64,000 bases of DNA, taken from assembly GCA_910574455.1 (NCBI GenBank), contig CAJSYZ010000005.1:6944001-7008000 (forward strand), read 5' to 3'. Shown here piece after piece: positions 46,061 through 59,200 of the stretch. Each line of letters opens with the position of its first letter. Position 1 is the stretch's first letter. The translations under genes and the position numbers were made by a program. Origin of the DNA: Trichaptum fuscoviolaceum (taxonomy: Eukaryota; Basidiomycota; Agaricomycetes; Hymenochaetales; Trichaptaceae). The notes under the pieces were generated by a model. That model made no database searches. It saw nothing but the letters and a program-made list of their open reading frames with translations, and was not told the origin of the DNA.

Positions 46061-46992
46061 CATCACGGAATTGGCGGAAATATTACGAGGGTCTTGTGAT
46101 GCGCTCACGAGCACCTTGTATGCCGCTCATAAGCCTTATGTAGCCTTACAATGAAATTTGCTCTTATAACGACACTCGGCCATATTGCAAGGTGTGTGTA
46201 AGGACATTATAATTGTCTGTAATGTCTGATGTAATGTGGAACACATGATATTCAGTTCATAGCGGGCCTCAATTATATTTATAGCATAATCAAATAAAAT
46301 TTTCAGTTTAATAGCAAAAATATGTACATGGCCAACTACGGAAAAACTACGATAAAATTTCTGTCCGCACATTCAGCATGTACTGCAGACATCAAAGCAC
46401 CCTTCCAATCCATTTGCCACACCCTCCTCCTCCCCAAATGCCCTGTGCCATTGTCCATCCCTCTTTTTTAGTGATGCTAATGTAAATAAGTTTGTTAGCA
46501 CCACATACCATAGGTAAATTGCTTTGAGAGAATAGCCCGACTAAAGACAGCCAGAATGAGAAGTCCAGACAGCAAAGACACAGCAGCATAGCACCAGAAC
46601 CCAGAGGAGACACAGAAACAGTGAGACAGATTGTTCAGAGACATTCAAGACTTGGGCAGACATCAGCACAAGAAGGCGGCAGAGAAGAAGGGAGAGAGAG
46701 AGAGAGACGGGGGAGGAAAGCAACGCGCGCCATCATGATATCAGCTGCGGCTGCATTTTCACATGCCACACTTAATACCGGCAATTTGGGTATTACCGGG
46801 TTGATCCGGTCCTTATAATGTACTGTAATGTATTTCTCTAACCTTCTAATTACCATAAAGGCTTATATAAAGCTCATAATCAACCATAATGGTTTCTGAA
46901 TGATTACAACCCGGTTACAGAGCCCTTACAAGGCTCCATAAGCCTTTAGAATTCCATAAGGTATCCGTAAGATTTCCGCCGGTTCGGTGATG
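46061..46992. mobile_element. Second TIR element with long, diverged inverted ends
   Basis: The left end CATCACGGAATTGGCGGAAAT (46061) is matched in reverse complement by the right end (46992 inward: CATCACCGAACCGGCGGAAAT), followed on both sides by a TTACG block. Similarity continues inward for roughly 100 bp (AAGCCTTATGTAGCCTTACA on the left versus AAGGCTTATGGAGCCTTGTA on the right). A flanking target duplication is not clear: left CCTAGT, right CTACTT. The interior contains a purine-rich (GA)n tract near 46690 and no transposase frame. The class is unresolved; it is probably an old MITE or a fold-back type element. Confidence 0.68.
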
Positions 46993-49134
46993 CTACTTGC
47001 GCGACAGGTGTGCTCGAATTCCGTACGCGACTGTACGATCAAAGGGAGGTTCATCTCAGTCTGCTGGGGAATACAGGGGAAGGAGAATATTGTATATTCA
47101 TCTTCGCGGTGTATAGGACTAGTGACGACCCTTGGTTGCGAACGACGGAAGCTAATTGTCGAACAAAAGGGATACGAAGACGCAATTAATTTCTTCAGCC
47201 ACTAGAGGGAGCATTTCGCAAATTGCATCGAGTTCGCTGAAGTGGCTTGTATTCTGCCTCAAATCAGCTGCTTGCGCGCATATGTACCATTGGCAATTTT
47301 TGCAGTAGCCAATCATCGGACTAGCCATCAATGAGCCCGTACGCGTGCTCGATGGCGCAAAGATGCAATCTAGAAAGTTAGGTTGTTCCTCGGTTTCATG
47401 TCAAAAGGGGCTTCTTATTGATCTTTCGCTGTCGAGGGACTAAGATTTGGACTTGAAACACAATGTACTTTACACGTCGCTTCGTCCAGGTCCATCTGCT
47501 CGAATGCCAACTCGAGTTGGGCTCCTATCTTTTAATGGAATCCTCCGACCCAACGGAAATTCTAATTCCGTGCCAAGTTTGCCTGAGGTGCTTCATGGTA
47601 GAGTCACGAACACGTCGCTGAACATTCTCCTATAAACACTCAAGACTCATTCACTATTGAACCATGTGCACACGTGTACCTTTGTATTCGCTTGGGTCCA
47701 ACCGGATGCTAATTTCGCTGTCAAACGTTCAGCAGGCTACGTGATACATAATGAAGGAACGGCCTCGTACGCATAAATTGTATCCATATATCGGATATTT
47801 TCGGCCGTAACGCAGGTTGCACCTCGTACTAACTTCTTGGTCGGTGGTAGACAGACATAAGTGTAAACGTCATCCATACCACCTGACTCGCAACTGAACA
47901 CATTATTTTGCACAAGTGATGGAAACCTCAAAAGAAGAGGCCTGAGGGCAAGGAGTGTTGTGAGACTGGACACTGTTCATCCGCAGCTTTATCAGAAAAT
48001 GCAAATTTACGCCCTTTGTGATGATGGTTTGTTGGTTCGGCTCTGACTCTGCTAGTGAGTGCGCGAGTATGGCGCAATACTCGGATCATGGCACTTGTAT
48101 CTGAAACGGAAGCAAGTTGGCATGTCTGTGGCTTTATTGAGCACTTAAGAGATGACTCACGATATTGTGTGTATCCGTGTGTGTATCCGAGCCTTGCTTA
48201 TACGGCATAGAAACTGAGAAACTAATACTGGCGGTCGGCCGCATCGTATATGTACTCGGTGTCTGAGACGCCCGAGCCTGACTTATGAGGCTCATTGCGA
48301 ACGCGCTGGTCGTAAAATAAGAAACGGATCCCTTGATGAACAATTTTAGTGAACGTGTGAGAGGGATGCGTGCAATTGCGCCAGTCGACTTCTTGACGTA
48401 TTTGTCCTGGCGAACACGGAAGGTCAGCTGCGTTATTGGGTACATATTCCGCATACCAACAGACTAAACTACTTACTAGTCGCAGCCTGCCACTGAAATG
48501 CAGGTGCACTAATCCGGTGACCTCCTTGGGTCATTCGAAGAACGTGCGGCTGTTACTACGAGGTCGGTCAACTCAGGTCTAATTAGTCTCCGTTTCCGGA
48601 GACAGGAAGAGACGCTGCCACACGGAGTAAGGCCAAGATCAAGTGTGTCGGGAAACGAAATTCAGGCGACAGATGGCGAGATCCAACATGAATGAACGCC
48701 AAATGAACGGCGGTGGGTACGCTGTTCGACGTCTGACTCGGAGTGTGCATCAAAGTGCTGCTAATGGACGCCTATTAGAGTCTGATGGAACTGAGGTTCG
48801 GAGTCGATGATGAGTATCATGGCGCTCAGTTCCTCTTTACATCTCCGAATAAATCTGATCGAGTCCGAGTCTGAGGCTCTGAGCCCGTGACCATACATGT
48901 CTGGTACAAAACTAATATGGCACGTCTCCGCCCATGGACATGCTGTCGATTTGATTTAACCCGACCCTAAAATATGAGCAAAATAAGGGAACAGGGATAG
49001 GAATAGAAAGGAAGGGGTGTAGGAAAGGAGATGGAATTGAGTTCGTAAATGATGAGACCGATGGTGCGATGCGAAGCCAAACTGAGGCGGGAGGAGCTTG
49101 CCCAGAGATGGTACCGGCAGGACCAAGGTGCGTG

Positions 49135-49142
49135 TATATATA
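49135..49142 (+). promoter_or_regulatory. TATA box of the PAR32-like gene
   Basis: TATATATA about 140 bp upstream of ATG 49274; plausible as a core promoter with a 5' UTR of about 100 nt. Confidence 0.45.
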
Positions 49143-49273
49143 CCAAGGCCCTCTCATAGTTTCCACTCAGTGCTAAAAGCTTTCCAAGTCGTCCACTACA
49201 CATCCACCGACGTTCCTCTCCAGCCCTCCTTGAGACACAGCACTGCGACTCAAAGCAAGTCCTCGAGCCCGTT

Positions 49274-51392
49274 ATGACGTCCGACATCCCCCCTCGCAAC
49301 AGCACCAATAGCCACGCCAACATCAGCGTCAATAGCAGCGTCCACAACAGTGCCAGCAGCGGCGACAGCAACAACAGCGGTCGGCCGTCGTTCTCGGAGC
49401 AGATCACAGCACTGGGTGCACGCATCAGCCGGGTCATCTCCCGCGATGGATCTCAGGTTACACACAGCACGATGACCAGCTCGAGCACGTACGTCGGCGA
49501 CACCACTTCTGCCTCTGCTGCCGATGGGCTTGGATTCGGGTTGGGAAAGTTGAGGAGCCTGAGCTTCCTGGGCCTACCTTCCGATGCCGAAACTTGTGAG
49601 TTTTCACTTTTCTGTGCCCCTTTCGTATGTGTTTGTTTTTCTTCAAATCCCTTCCTTTGTCTCTGTCTGGCAGTGAGCATCTGGGATTGCCGTCTTAGTT
49701 TCGCATTTTTTTTACATTAAGGTCTTGCTTTTCGAAAGCCGGCTGCGGGGCAATGTTGCGTGCGTGACGCGTCGCGCAGCCGGGTCCGCTAAACAAACGC
49801 CTTCAGCCTCATCCACAACGTCAACACCATCGTCAACGAAAGATGCATTGTTCTTGTTGGCAACTCACCACCTTCCACCATCTTAGTTGGCGCTCGGTAT
49901 ACCAGACAAGAGCAACGCTTTCGCGCACATCGGTCAATTCATAATCTTCGTGGCACAGAGGGACGCGTCAGGATGATCAGTGTTGCTGCCGTTGCAGACT
50001 AGATTTCAGATTTAGCCAGCCATGAATACAGAGGAGTGAGCAGAGGGATGGAGGAATTGTTGAGGCTGTCTATCCTTTTATTAAAGTGAAGATAAGGCTA
50101 TAAAGGGCACCCTTGCTGATAAGGACCCGTCCCTGTACTTCCTTATCTTTGCCGCATTTCTGTCTTTTCAAGTTCTTTTCGCACAACAATGGCTGAGCGC
50201 TAAAGCTAACCATCGAAAACACAGCAACTCTCGCGTCCGACTCTGCGTCTCGCGCGCGCTCCCGGGGCCGTGAAGTTGTGCGTATTAAACTCTGCATTTT
50301 GCCTTAATCTCGAGCTCAGTATTTGCTGACAATCCTGTTTATTTGATATGTCATGTTAGTTCTCGACTGGCCGTGGTGGCGCAGGTAACATTCGCTTGCC
50401 GCCGTCTGTCGGTGTTCCGACTGCTGAGGAGGGCGTCGGATCCCCCGCGCGCGGACGCGAGCCGCTCACGCAGACAGACCGTGTCACACATGTTGGTCGG
50501 GGAGGTGCAGGCAACATTCGCAGCCAGTCGAGGGGGCCAGTTGATCCTTGTGAGTTCCTTTACACCTCACTTCTTTTCCCCCCATTCTCTTTCCTGCCGT
50601 ACCTTGGTCTTTGTGATGCGGCAATTAATGGGTGGCACACGCCGACCCTCTGAGTTTGCTGGGATGCAAGGTAGCGAGGAGCTGTAGGAGCTTGACGTAC
50701 ATGCACGCAACATCGACTGGCGTCGTTTTGCATATCTCGACCACTAGCTTAGAGCGCGAATGGTTGGATGTTCTACCCTTTCGCATCATTCATTTCCGAT
50801 CCACGGCTGACATATCTTTGTTATCATCTTCTAGCTGTGGATATCGCAGCACGTCAGTATGAACAGCGGCTGATTGAGAACTACGACGAGAGCGTGCACG
50901 CAGTGGTACGTGCTTTTGCACACAACAGAATTAGTTGCTGGCTAATATGATCTGTAGTCCACCGGTCGTGGCGGCGCAGGAAACATCCGCCGTTCGCCAG
51001 ACAACTCCCGGTCTCGCGAGCCCAGCATAGTCGAGGGGTCGCAGCCGCGCGGACGCGGGCTGCACTCCACTGGGCGCGGTGGTGCAGGAAACATCACAGG
51101 CGTTGGAGTGGACTTCAGTAAGTCTAAAGAAGAGGAGGACTTGTTGGAGCAGTTAGAGCGGTTAGAGCGCTCATCTGGCAATCTATCCTCCACGACGCTC
51201 CCTGACGGATCCCCGGTAAAGTCGCCTTATCACTCGACGGGACGCGGTGGCCTGGCGAATGTCACGAGCAGTCCGGCGCCCCTCCCTGAGGGTGCACCGG
51301 CACATGTGGCACGTCCGGGAGAATTTGTGAGCACTGGACGCGGAGGGGCGGGCAATATTCGGGATCGTTCGAAGAGTCGAGCCAGGGCGTGA
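49274..51392 (+). CDS. PAR32-like repeat protein (DUF3602)
   Basis: Five exons (49274-49595, 50225-50274, 50360-50549, 50835-50905, 50958-51392) sum to 1068 nt, exactly 356 codons. The N-terminus is Asn/Ser-rich and disordered. The small second exon encodes RARSRGRE and leads directly into the first repeat. Six repeats follow: STGRGGAGNIR, HVGRGGAGNIR, STGRGGAGNIR, STGRGGAGNIT, a changed STGRGGLANVT, and STGRGGAGNIR. A short helical segment (EEEDLLEQLERLERSS) lies between repeats four and five. This TGRGGxGN(I) array is the signature of yeast Par32, which is phosphorylated downstream of TORC1 and inhibits Mep ammonium transporters. A role in nitrogen or TOR signalling is inferred by family. 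The first intron, 629 nt, is unusually long for this window. Confidence 0.9.
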
Positions 51393-54300
51393 GCTACGTG
51401 AGGTCGCGTCGATGTTGTGTACTGTGGGTTGAAATGTGGACATGTTCGTGATGGCATCGGGCAGGAGTAAAGTCGCCATCCTCTGCCCCTTGAGCTATCT
51501 ATTATAAGAATTTGTGAAGCCTCACTTTGGGCTAGACGTTGAGCTCTTCCGCTCCTTTTCTCTCTTTCTTGAATAATCTCGGTACTATCTTCCTTTGCCT
51601 CTATTTGTATGCATAACACCTTGGTTATTCTCTCTTTTTCTCTCTCCACCAATAATTGACTCAAAAACACGCAGCACACAACTCCCCCAGTCTGCTGTAA
51701 CTTAAGTAACATACATATCTTTGTCCTATCATTGAATGGCTTGCAGGAATGTCTTGCGATGTATAGTATAATATAACTGAATTTGCTTACTATCTTCAGC
51801 ATAAGATAAAATCTGGTTGATCCTGAAAAGCTTGCTAGTGGAGAAATAGGGTTCACTGGCATACTAATTCAATTTGAATCTCCGCGACAAAGACTGCCGG
51901 CACGCGTCGGACGTCCGAGTCGCGTCCTCAAGTTGTCACCTCGAGTCCCCTCCACTTCCTTCATGACCAGTCACCAGTTCTCCTGGCTACGCTCTGAGAC
52001 ATGCGGAAGACTGGGACAGGCATCTTCATATCATTCTACTTCTGGAATCGAGGGTTATCGGCCGTTCTCTCTTTAAAACGCATCTTGTTTCTTGATTTGC
52101 GTGTAGACCTTGGCTGATTTATAACTCATAGCTCACTTCATGATACCGTCGTCAAAGAATAGACAGTCGCCCCGACAACGTCAGCACATTTGGGCTTCGA
52201 CATGCGAGGGACTCGGGTTTCTTGAATCACCTGGCAGTAGTTTCTGTCACTCTCACATATAGGTAGGTACAACACGATATACTCTCTATCTTCTCGACTT
52301 CGCTTCATCAACTTCTTCTTCGCGTGTGTATGTGTCAGTTCATTACCGCGGATCTAGCAAGTGTCACTATTGAGGACATAGAAAGGTGCGATGAAGATTT
52401 GCCCTCACTTCTGGACAAAACTATTGCTCTAACCATAAGTTCATAAGATGTACATTGAAGGCTAATGAGATCCTCGCCAATTCCCTGTGTTTTGTACTTA
52501 CAAGAAGCTTCACAAAACCAAGCCGGTAGGAACATATATTTGGATTTTCCCATCGCCCTTCCGGAAGAGACGGGCTACAACAGTTATGTATTCCTTTGGC
52601 TAATGTTGTTCAAGTTCAGTTTCTCTTTAGCATCAGCCCCCAACCTATGATCGTCCACTTTATTTGCCTTGCTATAGGCGCGGGCTACCATATCTGCTTT
52701 CAGGCTGACATTTCGAAGCTAGGAACGAACTGTCTGGGTAGGGTGTCTCTTACATCAGACATCTCAATCGTACCTCTATAATGCAGAAACAGCCTATGCA
52801 GAGACCTTACGAGAAACTTCGCATAGCTGGTGCGCTATAGAGGACTCATGGAGCCTGAGGGATCAGCCGCTTGCAAATGACGGACAGCCAATTTAGTTGT
52901 ATCAGAACCGCACAGTGGACGGACTTCTTGGGATCCATCAACGACACGCTCTTGGGCGTCCGCAGCGGACGAGCGTTCCCCTCTCCATCTCCGCGGGTAA
53001 ATGCTCGGTTTCTATCATCAAGATCCCCTATGGATACCGGAGTCAGTCGATGCAATACTACCAAAGTACGCCAAATGAGGCCTCGTGTACGGGCTACGGG
53101 AAGATCGAAAAGACGGAAATCAGATAAAGTGCTCTTGTCCCCTGAAGCCTCCCGCATTACGAATTGACCACATCCAGGCGCTGTGTACATGTATGATCAC
53201 AGGACGGAACGTAAGTCTCGTTCATTACCATGGCTAACTAATTGGATGTGGATGAGCTGATCGAATGGTATTTGTCGACATCGTTTTTGGTTAGATGTCT
53301 TCTTAACCTTAACTATGGGCATTGCACCCCCTGCACAAGAAGCAATATGAATTTGAATTCGGGTCTAAGGCACACTTTCGGCACGTACGTCTTAACTCTT
53401 GCATGGGATAAACAAGCATAGCTAATTGCTGGCAGCGTATCAGCTCAAATGCGGGAAAGTCCAGTCAGTTGTTGTCAAATTCCTGCGACAGGACTAGTAA
53501 TTAGTCCGCATGCGCCCTGCTTTTGTTGAATCTCTCTGCTGATCGTACTCATGAATGGGTGGTTGCATCCCTGCGTCACGGGTAGTGATTGTACCAAGTC
53601 GCATGCCCAGATTCTGTCTTTTCTGTCCGTACTCTCGCTTGCACGGGGACTCTCTCGAAGCTTACATGCATAGCTTGAATCTGAGGTGTCTATCGACCCA
53701 GAAAATACGGTGAAGGCTTACGGCATATCGGGAATACTGTCGATGGTAGCCTGATCCATGATTCGCTATCGCTTGAGCGCCAGGCCCAGCTGGTAAATGA
53801 AGGTAAGCATAGGCTCCTCGCCCGAAGGACGATGTTGTGCGTATTTGGCATGTATGTATTAGTGGTAAAGTCCGCACCATCAACGAGTCGTTTATCCCTC
53901 ATCTTCCTTCATTCCTGGACAAACACTTGCTATCGTTGATCTCGGCCCGACTGTTTCTTCCACTTACAGTATGTCTATCACAATCTCATGGTCGCGATAT
54001 ACGAAAGCTGGACAGAAAAACAATTGGAGGCTTGAACTTCGCATGCAATACTCACCTGGCATATATAGCTGGGGTGCTCTTCATCTTGGACATCTCGCTA
54101 TTGACGCTCAGCGAGTATCGGCTCATGGTTCGGGCCCAGTAATCAGGATGAAAGATCTTGCGGTTTCATTAAATTCGTCACAGCACGTGAAATGTGACCT
54201 TACGCGAGTCTGTATGTAATCCTGTCCCTGCCACAGGAAGGGCTAATCCACAATCCACGTTCCCCCCTCTCATGAATTCAAAGTTGCAGCAAATGACAAT

Positions 54301-56249
54301 GATATCGGCACACACATAGTATGTATGTAGGTACTGTACCACACGAATGCTTACTATTGAGATGTCGATTCCGCATCGACTGCGATCCGCAGGGTCGGAG
54401 CTTATACTATATAGCGAGTTCAGTTCGAGGTGTGTCTCGTTCCATTCAAGTCCACTCAGGCTGATTGAGTCTTAAGTTCCGTTCAAGCTCGCTGCCATAC
54501 AAGGTAACTATGAGCACGGAAAGGGATCCAGCGGGGCATCCATACCCCGGTCGCCTTCTCACGCAGCAACTACTAGTAATCTATCAGCGGAGTTAATCCC
54601 CGTGCATCCGTCTTCTGGAATCTCTGCCGCCCGGGCCCAGTGATCAAGCAGCCCAGGTTCAAGTTGAGGCCTCGCGGATCGCCCATCTCCTCAACGTTGC
54701 CCCGCAGCAAAAAAAATGGAATACATAACGTCATGCTGTTAGTATCCTATTAGTAATACAGGACGGAGAGCGGCATACACAGGCAAAGGAAAACTCAATC
54801 TACACAACGCTATGTGCTACTATTAGTACGCGTTACGAACCACATTCGCCTACTAGTAATAACTGCCAGAGGCACGCATTTCTATGCACCAGACAGCCAC
54901 TGGCAGATCCAGAACCATGATAGAACCAGCCTGAGTGCAATATACAGCTATTCCTAGCCTCCGCTTTCCCAGTGCTAGCACAAGCAGCTTGATCTGATGC
55001 TAGCAAAGAAGAGTTACAAAATGACTCACTTCCAGTTTTAAGTCCTCATCGGCGGAGAGCTAGACATTCGCGTCGCTAAACCTTAGTAGCCCCAGGAACG
55101 GTAAACGAGAGAAAAGGTTATCTATTTTCGTCCAGTTCGCCGGCCGGTCTAATCCATGGATAGGGCGCTGCCAGTCGGTCAAGAATAACACAAACAGTAT
55201 GCATGTAATTACAGGCTTCAAATGGATCTACAGATGAGATATACAGTTAATGGTATGGCACTTTGGTGATTGCAGGGATCATGAGTACAGCATTCTGGAC
55301 CACGTGTTGATATACTGATAGATGAAAGTCAGAAAATTGGGAGATGAAGATACCGTGACAAGACCAGAATGGAGAAATGCAGAAGGTTAGAAGAGGTATG
55401 TATGAAAGAAGATGACAGCACTGTTAGGTTAGGCACAGCGAAAGAATCAAAATTATAATGGATCGTCGACAGCCTCGCCGCGCGCCTATTCGGATCCGCT
55501 TGAAGGAGAGAAGAGGAGGAAAGGAGAGGTTATGCTTTGTACGCCCATATTACATTTTGGTGAAAGGAACATAGCGAAGCAGGTTGTCTTGAGGCTCGTC
55601 AAAGACTCGAAGAACACAACAAAAAAAGTATTACAGGAAAAACAAAAAGGAGAGAGAGGCAGGGGTGAGTAAACTGCTGGTGCCAATCAACAAAAAAGCC
55701 TCATTGAAAGGGTCGTCGATAAATTTCGTTGTTCGTGGAACTCGTGTCAGCGGACGGCGGTCAACGGTCAGCGTCTCCCTCCCTCCGCATATATACTTTT
55801 AAAGGAAAAAAGAAAAAAAAATCCTTATGCGAACGGATTACGAGAACAGACGCGCCGCACAAGAAATCACGCCAGTCTCGAGTAATGTGTCCGCCGTCTC
55901 CAGCGAAGAAGAGGCGTCGACATATGGTGGTGGGATGCAACCCGGAGGAAGCAGGGCCCATAAAGGCCGTCCGTCAGCCAGACATTGCTTGGTTGCCATC
56001 TCAGGGGATGAGTGCCGAGCTCTTCAGGTTAGCGCGTACGACCATGTCTGTCACTGTAGCAAAAAAGAGGCAAGACCGCGGAGTCAGTAAACACGTCACG
56101 TCGATGGGCAGACGTCAGATGGCTTGGATCAGAAAGGACATTAGACGTTCAACACGAGTTGCGCCACAAAGGCAAAGAGTGGATAAACCCGTACACTCCG
56201 CTCGCTGACGACATCTGCCATCTGCCAGGACCAAGAAGACACTATAGTT
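51393..56249. other. Large gene-poor region
   Basis: About 4.9 kb between the PAR32-like gene and the 3' end of the G-alpha gene. Open frames such as 52871-53167 and 55729-56208 show no domain, and both strands are open there, as expected by chance. I see no RNA gene. Confidence 0.45.
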
Positions 56250-59200
56250 CTACAGCGAGCGACGTCTTCTGAGACAATCTCGGAAGTCTGGGCCGACTCA
56301 GCCAGCGCATATGAACGTCGAAAGGCGCCAAAGGGAAGATGGACGAGCTACGAAGGGGGATATACCAATCAACACTTACCGTTCTCAAGAATGACAGACG
56401 TGGTCCGCGTGTCCTGTCAACGCCAAAGGCGATAAGCGGATCAGCATGTCATAAAAACAGGAAGGAGAAAAAAAAAAAAACTCTGGCAACTTGAAGAGAC
56501 AAAGAGGGAAAGCACGCGCCGTCATCCACTTCCAAGCTCCAAAGACAAAGGCGGAAAAACACGCACCGTCACCGACGTAAAATGGCAATAGAATGGGCGT
56601 TGGTTCGGCGAGTGTTCCTGGAAGATATGGTAGAACTTCCGGCGGAGATCTAATAAAGAATGCCAAACGCGTCAGCCCGGGTTAACTTCAGACAGCCGGC
56701 TTCCTTTCATTCGAAATAAACGATCTCATCGTCTTGACGTACGGCTCAGTCGAGTCGGTAAGAAGGCGAGTAGTTACAGAAGCGGAAAATCCGCATAGCA
56801 GTGGTAAAAGGGGGGAAGGTAAAGGAGGGGCGAAATGACAGAAAGAAGAAAAAAAAAGTAACAAACTCACAATCACTCGCATGCTCAAAGTCATTCGGCC
56901 GATCGCCATAGCTGATCACATACTTCCCCAGCCGGATGCCTGCATTCAGCTTTGCGCGCAGCACGTCGCACTTGTTCAGGAACAGCACCAAGTTCGTCTT
57001 CGCCAGCAGCGGGTTCTTCACCACCGACTTCCACAATAGCACAGAGTCCTCCTGTCAAGGAGAAAAAATAAATAAATAAGAGTTTATATGAGCGAATTCT
57101 GGCTTGAACGAAGAGCCCGCGCGGCATTAGCGCGAGAGCGGATGGATGGGCGTTTGTGCTGATCAAAAGGAAGGGGGAAGACAATACGATCCATCGAAGG
57201 AGGAGCAAAAATCAAGAAAGGCACGCACCAGGCGATTGACGCTCGTATCCTCCATGAGCACCTGGTCGAAGCAGCTTATGGGGGCGAGGAAGATGATCGC
57301 GTTCATATCATCAAAGAACGGCACCCAGGCGGCTGTTCAGACCTTCCGTTCATTAAACAAGCTCCCGCACGAATGCATCAATCAATGGACGTACCTCGCT
57401 ATTTATGCAAATGAGGACAGAAGGTGAGCGACTGAACCGCAGTGGATAGAAGAGGAACACGAACCAGCGACCGTTGTCCGCCCACGTCGTACACACGCCA
57501 GTCATGGCTCAGAGCATTCCCTGCGCGCGCACAGCCCATTGGAAAATAGTGTATCAGTCCATTCACCCGTGCTATCATGAGATGCAAAGCAACGGACCCG
57601 CTTTCATCGTAAACCGGTATTCCGTCACCCCTAGCGTCTTTAGTCGCGCTCGTAGGATGTCATCTGGATCATTTAGAATAAAGCATGCAATCAGCATACA
57701 TTGACTTGGACTGAAAAAAAAAAAAACACTCAAAACTCACCGTCCGTCGGGAGGTAGTTCAGCTGCGTGATCCGGTCTAACGAGTCTAAGAAACTGCACA
57801 CAACGTGAGCATGAAACGAAATCATGAATGCAGAAAAAGAGGCGAGGGAGGGGACTCACAACCCGGGCATCTCCTCCAGCCGGATCTTCATCACCCGCAG
57901 TAACGTGCGCACGCTCTCGTCCGCCCACAGGCGCATCAGATCCGGCCCACACGACGCCAGCACGCGCGTCGGGTCCGCCGCGTCCTCCCAGTCAATCCCG
58001 TCCTCGCCCAGCCCACCGCCGCCGCTGCTCCCGCTCCCGCTGCTGTTCCGCGAGGGGCGCAGGATCCGCGTGAACGCCGTCTTCCACGCCGAGCCCGCAA
58101 ACACAGACACCTCCCGCCCGCCGGCCCCGGGCGGCTTGCTCGGGAGGACAAGCGCCCCACCACCACCGCCGCCGCCGCCGCCGCTGCCAGTTGTGTCCCC
58201 GCCGTCGGTTGTGCCGTTGCCGGCGCTCGCGCTCGTGCCGGCCACGCCGTTGACGTTGACGGTGCCTGCGGTGACGGTGCCCGAGCGCGTGCGCTGCGCC
58301 GTGTGCGCGTTCTCGATCTCGCGCAGCGCGGTGCCCGTGGCGGCGGCGACGGGGATCAGGCGGTGGATGAGCACGTCCTCCGCCTTGAGCAGCGGGAGCA
58401 GCCGCTGCCGCAGCGCGAGGTGGTGCTGTGTGATGAGGCTCTCCGGTCTCGGCTGCTGCTGTGGGTGCTGATAAGGCTGGTGCTGTGCGTGGGCGTAGTG
58501 CATGGGACTGGACGGCGAGCCGGGTGTCATGGGCGCGCCCGGCATCACGGGCGTCATGGGTGTCGCGGGTGACGTGGGCGAGGACGAGGCGAGGGAGGCG
58601 TCGAGGATGGCGTCGAGGATGAGGCGGACGGAGCGGACGACGTTGAGCTGCACGACGGCGCGCCACGAGAGGCGCTCCTCCTTGAACGTCTTTGGCGAGT
58701 TCATCAGCTGGAAGTTCTTGAGCGTCGTCGACTTGCCCGACTCGCTTTGGCCTGTGGATGGTGTTAGCAGGACGTTCTGAGCGCGATGAGCAGGGGATGA
58801 GATGCAGGAGATTTCTGTTGTTTACTCCTTGCTCGCTGTTCCGTCGTCTGCGCCTGCACGCCACTCAGTCCTCTCGCCCTACACACCCCCCATCAACTAG
58901 TCGGGAAAGTAAACGCACCTAGCAACAGAATCTTGACGGGCGGCGGCCCCTTGCGCTCCGCGGCGCGCTGGCGGTTCAGCTCCTCGTCGATGAGGTCCGA
59001 GATGCGCTTCGCCTCGAGCTCGGCCGCGAGCCGCTCTTGGCGCTCGGCGTCGCTGTTTGCGTGCGCGGCGTCGAAGTTCAAAGACCCAGCGGGGAGGAAC
59101 AGAGAAAGCAAAGGTCAAAAGCAGGCCAGAGGACGGAAGAGAGGAGGAGGGAGGGGACGCACGTCTCGTTCGGCGGGGGCGCCATGGCGCGCGTGAGCGG

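Larger units (their letters stand above)
44521..49134. other. Repeat-bearing, gene-poor region
   Basis: About 4.6 kb between the epoxide hydrolase promoter and the PAR32-like gene. Besides the two TIR elements it contains only short frames without family resemblance. It looks like a landing site for transposable elements. Confidence 0.55.

Noticed and set aside
52846..53190. Overlapping open frames on both strands near 53 kb
   Set aside because: No domain and no splice partners, and both strands are open together, as happens by chance in balanced-composition DNA.
55729..56208. 159-codon plus-strand frame near the G-alpha 3' end
   Set aside because: Lysine- and arginine-rich low-complexity translation without family resemblance, crossing an A-rich tract; probably random.
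56654..56870. A second micro-exon (CCGTAC) between FEHASD and LRRKFYHIF in the G-alpha gene
   Set aside because: Direct splicing of the T left by the donor to AT-CTC already gives DYLRRKFYHIF in frame and fits the family, so no extra exon is needed.
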